A stretch of 64,000 nt of DNA from Perkinsus chesapeaki (taxonomy: Eukaryota > Perkinsozoa > Perkinsida > Perkinsidae): NCBI GenBank assembly GCA_013115145.1, contig JAAPAO010000056.1:1-64000 (forward strand), in the 5' to 3' direction. Shown here piece after piece: positions 9,847 to 21,778 of this stretch. Under the pieces are notes generated by a model. It saw nothing but the letters and a program-made list of their open reading frames with translations, ran no database searches and was not told the DNA's origin. Position 1 is the stretch's first letter; every line of letters starts with the position of its first letter. The position numbers and the translations under genes were made by a program.

Positions 9847-12610
9847 TGGGACATGGTTTGTAATATCTGTTTTACTAGGGCTCATTGCCTCCCAACTCGA
9901 TTGTTTCAAAATATGCCTTAGAGATGTAAGTGGGCAATGGGCCAAGAATTCGTGAGCATTCCTATAGCAGGGGGGCATTCGTGTCACATTGCTATGTCGC
10001 GGAGCCTCAGAGTTTTCAACTATACGTGGGGTTCGAGGGGCCTTTCTCGGACCACTACACGAGATGTATCTCTGCATAGATTTTCGGAAGCTTGGTCGCT
10101 AAGAAGAGAAAGAAACGTACTCGTTAATCTTGTCAACAAGAGCTTATCGCCAAACAGCGTACGTACGAACGTACATCGAACGGGACGCGACGATGCCTTA
10201 CCTCGATAGACCTGTGGACATTGCATTCATTATTGTACTGCTCAGGCGGATGAAAGTACAAATCCGTCTCTGCTCGAATGTGAGCTTTGCCCCGTCTCGT
10301 GGATCGTTGTTGATATCCTATGGCTGGCTTATAATGGATTGGATGTATTGATGTGCTCGGTGGCTCTGGTAGCATGCGAGCTGGCTACTAGGAAAGCAAG
10401 ATGGTTCATGCGTAATAACAGTGGTGGGTCGGCGGAGCTTAGTGTGGTCGTTGAAGGGATGTACCGAATTTACGGAGTGGTACGGCGGATCTCTTTGCCG
10501 CAGGACACTTATCTGGCAGGGACCTCCCAAATTCTGGAGTATATTAAATATGGTACCCTCTCGAATGTACGCATGATGCTGCGTGTTGCCTATTGGATCA
10601 CCTTGGACCATCTAAACTTTTATTGGGGTGTAATCATACCACATTTCCGTCTCTTTCGATTAATGTGTTGCCTGGCGAAACAGCGAAGAGTATCGATAGT
10701 GGATAGCCTGTACGGAGAATGCTTGTTAACCTTTATTCAGGTTGTCATGTTTTATTGGGAGCTGCACTGTTCATCTGGGCTATATTGGTGGAATCTCGCT
10801 TGCCTGGATTTACGTGGATCTACCTAAATCTCAGGATGTTCACCTTCAGTGTGCAGCTACCCGGCTTCACTTCGACATTCGGAGCGATTTTTGGTAATAA
10901 GATAGGGGAGGAATATTAATAGGGCATGTGGTGCTCGCTGAAGGGATGGGAATTTGGTATAGAGAACGGCTTACAAGAATAAAACATGAATTCCGGAGAT
11001 TGCCTCACAAAAGGAACATGTATGTGGTTGCCCCCAAAAAATGCCGCCTTGTTAGGGCTTGTCGTCTTCGGCAAGGCTCAGTGTGGCTATCTTTGGGGGT
11101 TATTCCTATTTACTGCAGACTATTGAGGTCGGCATCCTTTTATCTCGAATGTTTATTCCTGGCATCGATTTCTTTATTCGCGAAATCTCCCTGCAAAATG
11201 TTCCTGCTCGTGAAGTTGAATTCCGGTCGACGGCCACTACCGCCAAATTGAGGTGCCTGGTCCTGAATGAGCTACCTCAGACCGCACAATAGGCTACTAG
11301 ACGATATGCTAGCAATAGTTCTCAGCACTCGGGTCGATTGCATTCACTTTTTCTGGTGCATCTCCAACATGATAGAGGTTACCAATTGTGGATTAGATTA
11401 TTAATAGATATTCAATCTGAGGTATTAGCTGATCGGAATGCTATATCAGATTCCCGTGGACCACGAGTCGTTGTGAGCTCCATTTCTCAGGCCAAGGTCG
11501 GACGGTGATATTGGCGTTCGTACCATTCTTTTCGATTTTGTATCTGGCTGCCAGTATTGGTTGGTTAATGTTTGCCAGCATACCCGGACATAGTAGAACG
11601 AATTATGGTACAGTCGGAGATGCGGTTTGGTCGACACTGCAGCTGTCGAGTGCCGATGCATGGTCCAGCGAAATTGCCAAGCCTATGTTCCAGGAAATAG
11701 GAACCCAAGATTCACCATTCTCATCATTCGTAGCGCGGATGTAGTATTGGGGAAGGTCACCACACCATAGTCCGTGGTGTAGAAGTATATTATCTTTATC
11801 ATCACGTTTGCGTGTTTAAGATTATTATAAGTTATCTCTGCATAGTTGGTCCGAATCAAGGTTTTGGATACGGTACGATATGGATAAAAATTCTCAATAG
11901 CAAACCGTGCATTGCGGTTTGCGTAACGGTCATTTTCTCGTCTATAATGTATCTTTTACGCAGAGAGTCCCATATAGATAATATAACTTTAGATGCTCCT
12001 ATAAGAAGTGCGAGTGACGCTTCCTTTTACTCTTGGAATATATTTCCAATCGCAATTCCCATCCTTCGCATTGAAAACAATTTTCGACCCTCTGCCAGGG
12101 GGCCTCTGAAAAGATATTTCTGTGAGACTAGACGACCACCTGTCTATATGCGTCATTACGGAGATCTCACTATAGCATTTGGGGACTCCTTTGATCCGAC
12201 ACGATACCGATATAACCCCTCTGTGTGATAGACAGTATATGGTCGTTTGGCATTGCTACAGTCGATCAGATACTTTGCCATCTGTATCATTTTATTCAAC
12301 TTCATATTGGTCAACGCATTTGTCGCACTGATGGTGGCCGCTATAGACAAAGCGCATTCCAAGGACGCTCTATTAATGGGACAATCCCTTACCAAAGAAA
12401 GCTCTGGCGCTTCGACGTAGTACACTGGGTTAGCGTTGAGGAAATATAAGAGAGCAAGATTTGCAAATGTCCTCTCACTGAGCATTCCTCCTTGTCAGGC
12501 TCAGCGTGGACGCCATGCAGTCATCGGAGATTTTGTCGTTACTTCACGCTCAGTCTAAAGCGATTCGAGAGCTCTCTGGAGAGGTAGTAGCGGCGGTAGA
12601 GCGGGAATAG
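9776..12610 (+). CDS. Compact six-transmembrane cation channel, polycystin/TRP-like, paralog 1
   Basis: Exons 9776-9925, 10246-10411, 10741-10893, 11491-11740, 12270-12416 and 12499-12610 give 325 residues. Segments in order: a basic start and TM1; a CELCP motif with TM2 (SWIVVDILWLAYNGLDV); TM3; an S4-like helix with one Arg (YLNLRMFTFS); TM5 after VPFF; a pore-like region NYGT...WSTLQLSSADAW; and S6 with FNFILVNAFVALMV, close to the FxLLNxFLAI signature of PKD2 and related channels. A short helix (LHAQSKAIREL) ends the protein. The large extracellular polycystin domain is absent. The exact cation is not predictable. The start at 9776 is the first Met in frame after an upstream stop. Confidence 0.66.
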
Positions 12611-13714
12611 AATAAAATGGAGCAACTTGAGGCATTTTGGATACGCCCGGAGAGCAGGATGCTATACTGCTGATGAATGGTGTGGAGATCTGGTGTGTGA
12701 TGCGTGAGTAGTTGCCGAGCATTGAAGAGCTGATGTTGATCATTGGCCATGCTATTTTATGCAGTGATGGCATGGCTATTCGGTGTCACAGTTCGCTGAT
12801 AGTTGATCTAGATTAATGAATGACCAAATAGTTCTTAAATGGGGATATAGGTATCGGTACTTACGCAAAATCAGTGGTCTCTAATAATTATCAAAATAGA
12901 AATAAGAATGCTGCGACTTCCGCCATTTTTTAATGCTATATTATTCGGCTTCGTATACGCGACTTTGACAATTGGTTCGCCTGTTCCGATGTGTAGGTTG
13001 AGCTCTTGAGACATCAGCTACATAGCACGCTTGGTGAACATCTACCGAGCCCAGCATCCCTATCTAGACTCAAGTCGATGCAATAAATTTTCTATCAAGT
13101 GCAGCTTCCGCTCATTTCTAACTATATTTGCAATGTATTGCTCCTCTCTTTTCTTGTTGTGTGTGTTGCGTTGATTTTTAATACGGCGAGATGCTTTTCG
13201 GGAGGGCTCATATTAGCTGGTGCTGTGAGACTGAACTGGTCAGGTAGTAGCCATTCCGCCTTTAATTAGCATTGGCAGATTGTCAACATACAGAAGCAGT
13301 GGTGATAGACCTTGTTTCAGTGCTACAATTGAAAGCTGCATGCCAGGGAATCATATAGCCTCACAGGAATGTGTTGCTAGGGGGAGGGGACAAGTGTTTA
13401 TAATGCGGACGAGATAAGGAGCAATTTGCGTTCCTTAGCCAAAAGCAGGCATTATATGCTCTCGCTGGAGACATCTATTGCCTCTTCCCGATTCTTTTGC
13501 GTCTACTAAGGCTCACTGTAGGATTGGACAGCCTCCGCTTTATCTCGTTTCTTCCTCATGTAGTTGCGGTCAGTTCTTTATCGTATTTTGCAGCGAGGAT
13601 CCTGGGCGTTCTATTATACCTTTTGGTGGCGTCCACTTTTTATTGCAGTTCCTTTCTTCCTTGTATGGGTAACCATGTCACGCCTCATCGCGTTTCGCCA
13701 TCTGATTTCCGCGG
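12611..13714. other. Intergenic region between the two channel paralogs
   Basis: No supported gene. The ORF at 13497-13690 is hydrophobic, but it has no counterpart upstream of paralog 1 and is probably chance. Confidence 0.35.
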
Positions 13715-13902
13715 TATGAATATCTGGCGTAGATCTCTTGTTGAATCTGGTGAATGGGAATGTGTATATTTCCATCGTTTGCCTCGATGGGTTAATAAAA
13801 TATTAAGAGGATTGGCGGGAACTATGGTAGTATGGTCAGCGGGCAGAGAAGGGGACAGAAATTGTGTCAGGTTCTGCGCACACTGCCTCGGTTTGTCTAC
13901 GC
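13715..13902 (+). repeat. 188-bp near-identical direct repeat, copy 2
   Basis: Partner of 9659-9846, offset 4056 bp. Includes the start codon and first residues of channel paralog 2. Confidence 0.85.
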
Positions 13903-16088
13903 TGGTATTTGGTTCTTTATAGCCATCGTACTGGGACTAATAGCATCACAGCTGAGCTGCTTCAAGTCATGCGTTAGGAATGTAATAAGAGAGGGAACAT
14001 AGAATGGAGCTGGCTCCCCTAGAACTTCTCGTAGTAGCATGTTTAGGGTTTGAGATGGAATTGTGATTCTGAGATGATCCGTCGACGTTAATATACTAGC
14101 TATATATTAGCTCACTGAAATCACGTGTGTGTGTCAGAAACAGCTATAGTCACAATATACTAAGTGCATGATAGCAAATACGTTATATTTGAATTTTAAG
14201 ATCGAAAAAACCGTAGTTGATAAGAATTTGACGCGCAGTGTATTTGTCTCCCTATCCAGCTCGCCATGGCCCGTATTGTTACTGTTTAGTAAAGCATTCT
14301 AGATATCAATTAGTACAATGGGTTTCGTTTGCACACTATAGGAAAGCGATACGTTATAGTAGTTAGGAGTAGGTTGCCATCCGTCCACCTTGCGTTAGGC
14401 TTATCATTTCAATGTGTCTGCCCTCTCGAGATTATTCCTGCCGTCCGCTACTTTATGTAGGTTGATCGTTCCCCTGACGATTCCGTCCGAGTTTGCACAG
14501 CATGTCCCACTAGCTGGGTTGTAGTTGACACGTTATGGTTAGCCATCAACGGCCTCGATGTGGTCCTCTGTACTGTGGCTCTGGTGGCATGTGAGCGGGC
14601 GCTCAAGAGAGCTCGATGGGGAATGCGTGAGGAGTTTTGTGGCGCGCGGTCGGCTTAACTTCCGGTCAGGTCTTCATGTAGTGCTTGGCCTAGGTTTATT
14701 CATCTGGGCGTCCATCGAAGCATCGGAATCTTTCGGCTACTGCTGGATCTACCTCAACCTCAGGATTTTCACGTTTAGCGTGCAGCTTCCCGGATTCACA
14801 GCCACATTTGGTGCGATATTCGGTAATGAAAGAGTTAAAACGCTGGTAGAAAATGGGTAATTTATTCCGGTTACAGGTCTCGGATCCACACTAATATTCG
14901 CGTTTGTCCCCTTCTTTTCCTTCCTCTATCTCGGTGCATGTATTGGGTGGCTCGCCTTTGGTGCTATCCCCTCGAATGGGAGCGCGAACTATGGCACACT
15001 GGCTGACGCAGCGTGGTCGACATTGCAGCTTTCGAGTGCGGATGGCTGGTCAAGTGACATAGCTAGACCGATCTTTGGGGACATTGATGGTGAACGATCG
15101 TGGATGATGTCCCTTTTTGCAAGGCTGTAATAAGAGGGATTTGGACGGGGCAAACTGGTTGGGGATCTCGATCCATCTGATTTCTGTGACAAGTGTTCGC
15201 CGCTTTGTAACGGTATCGAAATGAAAATAGGGAAATGGGAAGCATAGAGAGATGATGTGGGAGGAGCTTTTAGATGGTCAAGGGTTGTTTGGGTAGTGAA
15301 TTCGGGTCGCCCTGATGTGGGGGCCAGGACTCGTAGAGAAAGGGGCTGCGTCACAAAGAAAACGTAGAGGTGATATGGATTGTGCGGGGATTCCCCCGTC
15401 GATGAGATCCAGTGTCAGTGTTCAACGGAATCGCTGGGAGGCAAATGTATAATGGCGAAGGCTGTGGAGAGTAATGAAAAAAGTTGAGATAGCAGTGGGC
15501 TCCGCCTCGAAACAGCTGCTAGCGGCCGCTGCTTTGGACGGAAATTCTCGTAGTGGGCTTGAACGATACTCGCGTCACCAATAAAGGGGCGCGCGACGTA
15601 CGCGTTCCGAAAATAGGGAAAACGACGGCCCTATAGGGAGGGGTATTCAACTTACATTATCTCAGGTACTTTGGAGTTTCTATAATACTATTCAATTTCA
15701 TATTATTGAATTCCTTCGTCGCTCTGATGGTGGAAGCTGTTCAAAACCGAAGCCATCGAGACGCTGAGCACTTTACTCAGATAACCTCCCGCAATGGTGA
15801 GGCTAATTCAATGTAGTGTCGCGCGCCGTGAAATTATTCACCCTGTTTGGGCCCAGGTTGGATGTGGAGTTCACGACAAGTGCGTCTTCGGACATAGGCC
15901 CGGCTTATCATGCGAATGACGATTTAGCGGCAACGTTGGCAGCGCAATCTGCAGCTATACGGGCTTTAACGGAGGAGGTAGTAAAAGGGCAGCACTGGGA
16001 GGGGCCATTGCGGCACTCCGTGTGGTCCACGTCTAAGGTGAAGGCCTACAGTACGGCCTTTACTGGGGGAATGTGCCTCACAGGCTAG
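13832..16088 (+). CDS. Compact six-transmembrane cation channel, polycystin/TRP-like, paralog 2
   Basis: Exons 13832-13981, 14461-14626, 14670-14822, 14877-15126, 15666-15812 and 15857-16088 give 365 residues. The first five exons have exactly the same lengths (150, 166, 153, 250, 147 nt) and phases as paralog 1. Key parts: TM1; CTACP and SWVVVDTLWLAINGLDV; TM3 with LGLFIWA; YLNLRIFTFS; VPFFSFLYLGACIGWLAFG; the pore region NYGTLADAAWSTLQ; and S6 with FNFILLNSFVALMVEA. The last exon is longer than in paralog 1 and ends with a further 30 residues after LAAQSAAIRALTEEVV. A membrane channel role is inferred from topology and the S6 signature. Confidence 0.68.
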
Positions 16089-16900
16089 CTCTGGACAATG
16101 ATAGGGAGCGTTGGTTCCTCCTGGGTTTGAAATTTGTTGGTCTTTCCCAGTCTTCCCCAGAGAAGGAATGGCCCACTTTTTCTCGGTTGTTACTGGCCTA
16201 CAGAGTTCTGTATCTGTCACTTGAAGTGGAGGAGTAAGCTGAATAGCCTTCCCTGGATTTTCCTATCTTTTGGTAGATCTAAGTTAGTTGGGTCTTGTTG
16301 CTATCACAGTGCAGGGGCAATTCTTCCGGGTGCGATTCCGCGTGGATAACTTTCTTTGTTGGACTTCAGATAGCTTCACTGAGAAGAGAGCTGCGGAAGG
16401 AGCCTCCTGATCCCTGTGCCGGTTGAGCTAAAAGTTCTTCACTTTAAATATTCTCTTCCATACGTATTTTGTGTCACCACTGTCCCCATGTGTGTACTTT
16501 TTTCTCGGTTCTACTGTTGCGCTTTCCGGTGGTGGGGTCGTCTGGCCAGCTCGTTATCTGTATAGATGTATTTGTAATGGGAAGTAAGAGGAGGAATCGA
16601 AAGAGTATCTTTGGGAATCTTCCGGCTGCGCGAACGCCCATGGTAGAACTCTGCTGGTCGCCATAGTACTAGCTGAGTAGGTGACACGGTTTGGTCTCGG
16701 AAGGCCTGGCGAGCGGGCTCTGGTGGCAGAGTACACGCTCGAGGATAGAAGTCTGGGGGAGGAGGGTAGTAATGAGGGATACACGTTGAGTGGAGGAAGG
16801 TCTTATAAGACATTTGCCGTTATCGTCATGTTGAGGATGATTATTAAACCACTGTATTATTATTATTATTGAAGTACTTCATTAATATCTACTTTATTAT
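16089..16900. other. Intergenic region
   Basis: No supported gene. A TTA-triplet run lies at 16856-16870. Overlapping short ORFs on both strands show no motif. Confidence 0.35.
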
Positions 16901-16938
16901 TATTAAAGTCGTGACTGGATGAGCAGTTATATAGTCCA

Positions 16939-19900
16939 GTGGCTAATGCGATATATTTTGTAAGCGAGTCCAACTTAATTAGACGTCCCTTTGTAGATGA
17001 TGTTTTTCCGGAGTGGGTAGGAGATCTCAGGGTTGAGCCGGAACGGAGGAGCTTCCTCTGGCTTCTGGAAAGCCTGTCGACCAATGGTAGGCGATCCGGT
17101 CCTAGTGCGATGGGAGGCACTCCAGGTCGGTCGTCTGTTAAATGCCGCCTGTTGATACCGGAGACCTGCGCTGTGGGGGAAGCCGCTGTTGTTGTAGACG
17201 ACGAGGAGGTAATATCACAAAGAGAGAGAGTGAGGGTTCAAGATGGTTGCTATTTTAAAGATCATGATTGTTCACAGGCTTGTATGCAGTAATGCTGCTT
17301 TCAGTAATGTGTTATTCAGAATAATAAAGGCGCCTCCTCAAGCTCTGATGGACCAACTGTGCGTGTTGTTAATAGGATGTATTATACGGATAAGGACGGT
17401 GTAATAATATCAGTGGGGAGATCTCCATCCACCAGCCTCCTCTAGGTGGTAAGGCAGTGTAATGAGCCAGCTGAGTTGGACTTAATGAGGCTCACCGAGA
17501 AGCTTACGGATCTTGCTCGGGCACGGATGATAGCCTTTGCGATTGATGGTAATATTGGTGGCCACTCGGGGGTGATGGGGACTGTCCAGTAGCAACTCCC
17601 ACTTTCGCTGAATTTCGCGATTCCGGTGAAGTTATTATTATCGATTATCGGGTTATTACATTATATCAATAACGTTATCATTCCCTGACGGTCGGTCGGC
17701 ATTGAGGTACTCAGGTACGCCTCTGACTCACGCCTGTCTGGTGGGGTATCGTAGAGATGGCACGCGTGTCCTCTGGTATGGGTCACAGTCGTCTCTGGAA
17801 GGCCTAGACATGGTGCAATCGGCGGCGGTTAGTGTTGATAAATCAGCTCATCCCGCTATGGGGAGCATCGAGTACGAGTATGATTCCACACGCATTGGTA
17901 GAATGAAGGGAGGAATGCGTCCTTGTGGCACGTATGACACTGTAGCGGCTGCACTGAATATATATGACAGTAGTAGAGTGGCAGCAATGCAGGTGAGGGG
18001 AGGAGGGCAGATGGAAGAGGAACATTTTGTATATTACATGTAGTATAGTAGTCCCCTTTGTGCTAGAGTAGTAAGGGGTACTAATACTACTAATAGTACT
18101 ACAGCCTGCCAAAGAATAATATAATAGCGCGTTTTTTCGAAAATTCTCGTCTGTATGGGCTCGCCCGTGGTTCAAATTCGGACGGATATGTTCACATACC
18201 ACTAGAAGCCTAGTGTATTAAAGTAAAAATTTAAGTTCCAAGTTTTCCCCAAGTAGCATGTCTTCTATGAGTTTTCTTTGTAGTTTTTAAGTTGATGTTA
18301 TGAAATGCATCGATCTTACATATTGGTGAATTTCGATACGTTACAGTAGTACATATTTGTAATGTGGTAACTCTTTAATTTCTATCTATTTTTTTAATTT
18401 TGGGTTCTTTTCGAAAAAGCAAAAAGGCTTTAGGTTTTCATAAGGATGTTTTTCATCGATGTTCGTTGTATACCTGTACTGGAAGCTCGCGGAGATAATT
18501 TTGGTGAAGGTGGACGAACCGATGGTCGTAGATAGTAGCCTTGGAAATGAGTGCGGCTTAGCGTTGTAGAGAGACCTACTCTCCGTAGTGAGGAAAAATA
18601 TCCAATACTGTAGTACTAAACGTTCGTTGAATTTCAACGTGTTTTAGCCTCGGGCTTGTAAGGAATGAATATTGGTTATTTTTGTTATCTTATCATTGTG
18701 GTGTATAGTACCGCTATTATTGAGTCCATGGAGGTGCTGTTGTCAGGCTATTGTGGCACGGAACGCTGTTGCGCACATTCCACTGGTTATTTCCACGGCG
18801 CTGGGGGAATCTAGAGGCATGGAGATTCTCAAAGGGACCTTCGAGTTCGCTTTGGACGGGAAGGGTCGGTATTGGCTTTTGAATGTGAGGGGTTTGTGGG
18901 TGGTACCTAAGGAAATGCCAAGACCAAATAAGAGTAGGAATGTGCGCACGCGTGCAGAATGTGGGGGCAGATATCGTTCGTAAAGGGGATAGTGGTGCGT
19001 CGATGCTGGAACGGTACTGCTCGGAGGAGGTAGAGATCGCATAGGGTACTTGGGTAATAGAGGTTATCAGGCTTTGTTGAAATGTGGCGTGCCTGGAGAT
19101 TCGGCGGCAAGGGTGCAAAGGATTCTGAGGAAGCTCGATGAGTATTATGTTAAGGAGGTGAGAGGTTGAGGATGCTTTTAGTGGAGCCGAAGATTCGTTG
19201 CTCTTGGACAGCAGCATTGGTATAGTTAGAGGCTTAATTTCGGGGCTTTATTTCACAGCCTGATCCCAACATCTAACTTAAATGCTGACTTAAGCTTCTA
19301 AGGCAGTAGGGATGTATTGTGAGTAACCGTACCGATCTACGGCAATAGTGAAGGTTACGGTATGGATCTGCAAATCGCGCTCCTAACAAGCGCTTAGCTT
19401 TAAAGTGTGGCTATAGGTACGCGGAGGAGCGATTGGCGGGATGACTGAGCGAGGCGGGCAGCGGAATGGGGCGGTGGTTGTTACTAGGATACCCTTGCTG
19501 GAGGGAACAGATTTTAGGAAGCTTCTTAGGAAGTTCTCGGCTAAGAAGAGACCGGCTACGGCAGGCACCAGATGGACTGGGAAGAGTGAGAGAGAGGTGC
19601 TGCAGGTGTTGGCGAGGAGTGGGGTGCAGGAGGGTATGGTGAGGAGGTCTTTGGTGCCGACAAGCAGCAAGCCGTTGTGTCTCGATTTTGATGGAAAAAA
19701 GGGGAAAACTGTTGAAGAGCGGAAAGTGAAGAGGGTTTTGAGGGTCTTCCGGCCCAAACCGAAGACAGTGAACTCCCAAATACCCGAATATACGTGCCCC
19801 TTAGGGCGTTTAACAAGGAGCGTTAGTGCGCCAGATTTAGGTCAACAGCTGTCTGTGGTGGGAGGGAGGGGGACGAGGTCTTTATCGGAGGGAAGGCTGA

Positions 19901-20200
19901 CCATGCTTTAGTGAGATGCTTGCATTTGGAGGCTGTTGAGTTTAGGAGTGATTTAATAAAGCATTTCCGTGGAGGTGGGGGAGAAGATTGATAGTCATAT
20001 TTCCAGTTGGATTCATTATGTGGACGTCGTCCGCTAGAACGTTGACGCAACTGCCTGGCCGTTCCAGACAGTCTCGGTCCGCGTCGGCCAGAAATCGGAA
20101 GCTCTGCACTTTTTTAACCAACAAGGCCCATGGGGTAAGTGGGCATGAGGGACCTACGGAAGCTAACTAGATTGGGCTACTCCACCCAAGGCAATAAATA
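16939..20200 (+). CDS. Unrecognised multi-exon gene(s), exon order unresolved
   Basis: Several plus-strand blocks read like coding exons but I cannot join them all. Near 17325-17445: VRVVNRMYYTDKDGVIISVG. Near 17478-17549: LDLMRLTEKLTDLARARM before a GTAATAT donor. Near 18742-18960, after a TTGTCAG acceptor: ILKGTFEFALDGKGRYWLLN followed by VRGLWVV. Near 19047-19162: a basic helix RVQRILRKLDEYYVKE before GTGAGAGG. At 19441-19911: an open basic Ser-rich frame of 156 codons with TRSVSAPDL. Near 19870-20010: DHALVRCLHLEAVEF. The FEF...W.LNVRGL block looks like a small beta-rich domain. No family name is offered. More than one gene may be present. Confidence 0.4.
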
Positions 20201-20545
20201 CATCTGAATTTGGATGCGCTCCATAAATCTTATAAGCTCCGTTATGTGTTGGGTGGCATGGGGATCAGGAGGCTGATTAGGACCTATACCAATGCTTACG
20301 TGTTTTCGCGAACCTCGCGCGTAGACTCGGAGCTTACGAGCTGGAAGGAGCCCCACCCAATGCGGTTTTAGCCTAACGACACGTGGCCTGCCTTTGACGT
20401 TAATATAAGGGGAAGGCTCAGGAGGTGATAGTGCCAGGGAATGGCACTTGCTGGAATTTGTTTCGTATTTTTTTCGCTTCACTGGGAAGATGTTTCCTAT
20501 CAACCTGCGCATCTCATTTCTTAATGGGCGGTTAATCCTGGGGGT
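20201..20545. other. Short gap, nothing recognised
   Basis: No supported feature. A minus-strand ORF of 111 codons here has no motif. Confidence 0.3.
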
Positions 20546-20677
20546 ATGTCCCTCGAAAGATTGCTACAGCTAACAGCCGTTCTCCTCCTGGGTCCCCTAA
20601 GAAGGAGCACCGGTGAATCTCTATCAACCCGGGATTTCTTTGAATCATCAGCGGTGTATCTTCAGACATCCTCTTCA

Positions 20678-20982
20678 ATGGTGAAGTGCCTAGGTGGCCT
20701 GGTCTCGGCTGGGGCTGCCTTCGGCCTTGCTACCTCTTCTGTAGCGTTATGTGAGGAGGCACCAGACAAGAAGGTCAAGCTTGGTATTAAGGACGCTGAA
20801 AGATACATATCGAGCGTGGTGCCGCAGAGACCGCATGCGGCAGGGAGCAGTTATGATGTCATACAGCGAGGAGATGCCGATGTGCTGAAGTGAGCTGCTG
20901 GCGACCCGGTTCGATCCGCGGACAGGGCATTTTTAGATGGCAATATTATTCTGACAACGGCGCTGACCTCTTCTACGCCCTG
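20678..20982 (+). CDS. 5' exons of an unassigned gene with a signal- or organelle-targeting-like N-terminus
   Basis: From the Met at 20678 the frame gives a short basic start, an Ala/Gly/Ser-rich hydrophobic stretch (GLVSAGAAFGLATSSVAL) and a charged part ending DVIQRGDADVLK. A plausible 36-nt intron (20890-20925) then leads to AFLDGNIILTTAL and a further donor at 20983. The leader could be a mitochondrial or secretory signal. This could be the 5' end of the AAA+ ATPase gene that resumes at about 24.0 kb, with the Helitron-like element between. That link is inference only. Another conserved-looking block (FGQPDMPRATLDVYSNYQ, 21136-21189) ends at a GAT|GTAAGT donor at 21257 and might be the next exon. 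Confidence 0.35.
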
Positions 20983-21778
20983 GTAGATGTTTTGATGTGC
21001 ATAACGAGCGGCGATGAGGATGTCAAGTAGCACCGATGATGTGAAGTGCGAGGAGCGGATGTTTGATCAGAGTTTCCAAGATGGATGGATATTGCACGCC
21101 TCCCCCTCGGAAGCTCGCCAACATTCAAGTTGTTTTCGGGCAGCCCGATATGCCTCGGGCAACACTAGATGTCTACTCGAACTATCAAGGTGGAAGAATG
21201 ATGACCACTTGGGAGCTCAGTCGTCCTTCGGGGCAGCTGACTCGAGGTGATGCTGATGTAAGTGCCGCTATCAATTTGTTCTGTACTTTCACCAACTATG
21301 CCTTCAAGTGGTCTAGTTGATGAAAACTTAACACCGAAGATATGCCTACTTTTCTGGACGCTTCGATTCACACCGATACGCGCTTGTTTGAAATGCCTGA
21401 TTGCCGGACTTCTAAGCATCCTGTTACTTCTATTCGATTTTATGAATTCAAAGCTGGCGAAGTTCCGCTCGTACTTTCTACACAACTATGATAGCTGAGC
21501 TATCTCTTTAAGGTACTCTTGCGTGGGCTCACCGAGCATTCGCTGCCTACCTACAGACGAGGAGGAGCTCGACAGTATTCGGGTGGCGTTGTAGACCAGG
21601 ACTCTGATATTGGTAGGCCGCAGGGTAACTGTTATTGTTTGCACACGATAACAGTGTGAAACGCGCTTGAAGAGATTCTCGAAGGGTTATTTAGTGGTAA
21701 TGTCCGCGAAGACCTTGGTTCATAGACTATTTCTGCAGAGTAGCAGGTCCGGTGTCGAGACATTTCGATGCTTCTTCT

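Noticed and set aside
10412-10827. Read-through of the 162-codon ORF past TM2 in channel paralog 1
   Set aside because: Comparison with paralog 2 shows a phase-1 donor at 10412 and an acceptor at 10740. The ORF beyond the donor has no counterpart.
11812-12228. 138-codon ORF within channel paralog 1
   Set aside because: It lies inside the intron between the pore and S6 exons and has no counterpart in the 539-nt intron of paralog 2.
18717-19217. Minus-strand ORFs of up to 166 codons
   Set aside because: They oppose plus-strand blocks that read as coding (FEFALDGKG and LRKLDEYYV regions) and are Pro/Ser/Thr-rich, as expected for antisense shadows.
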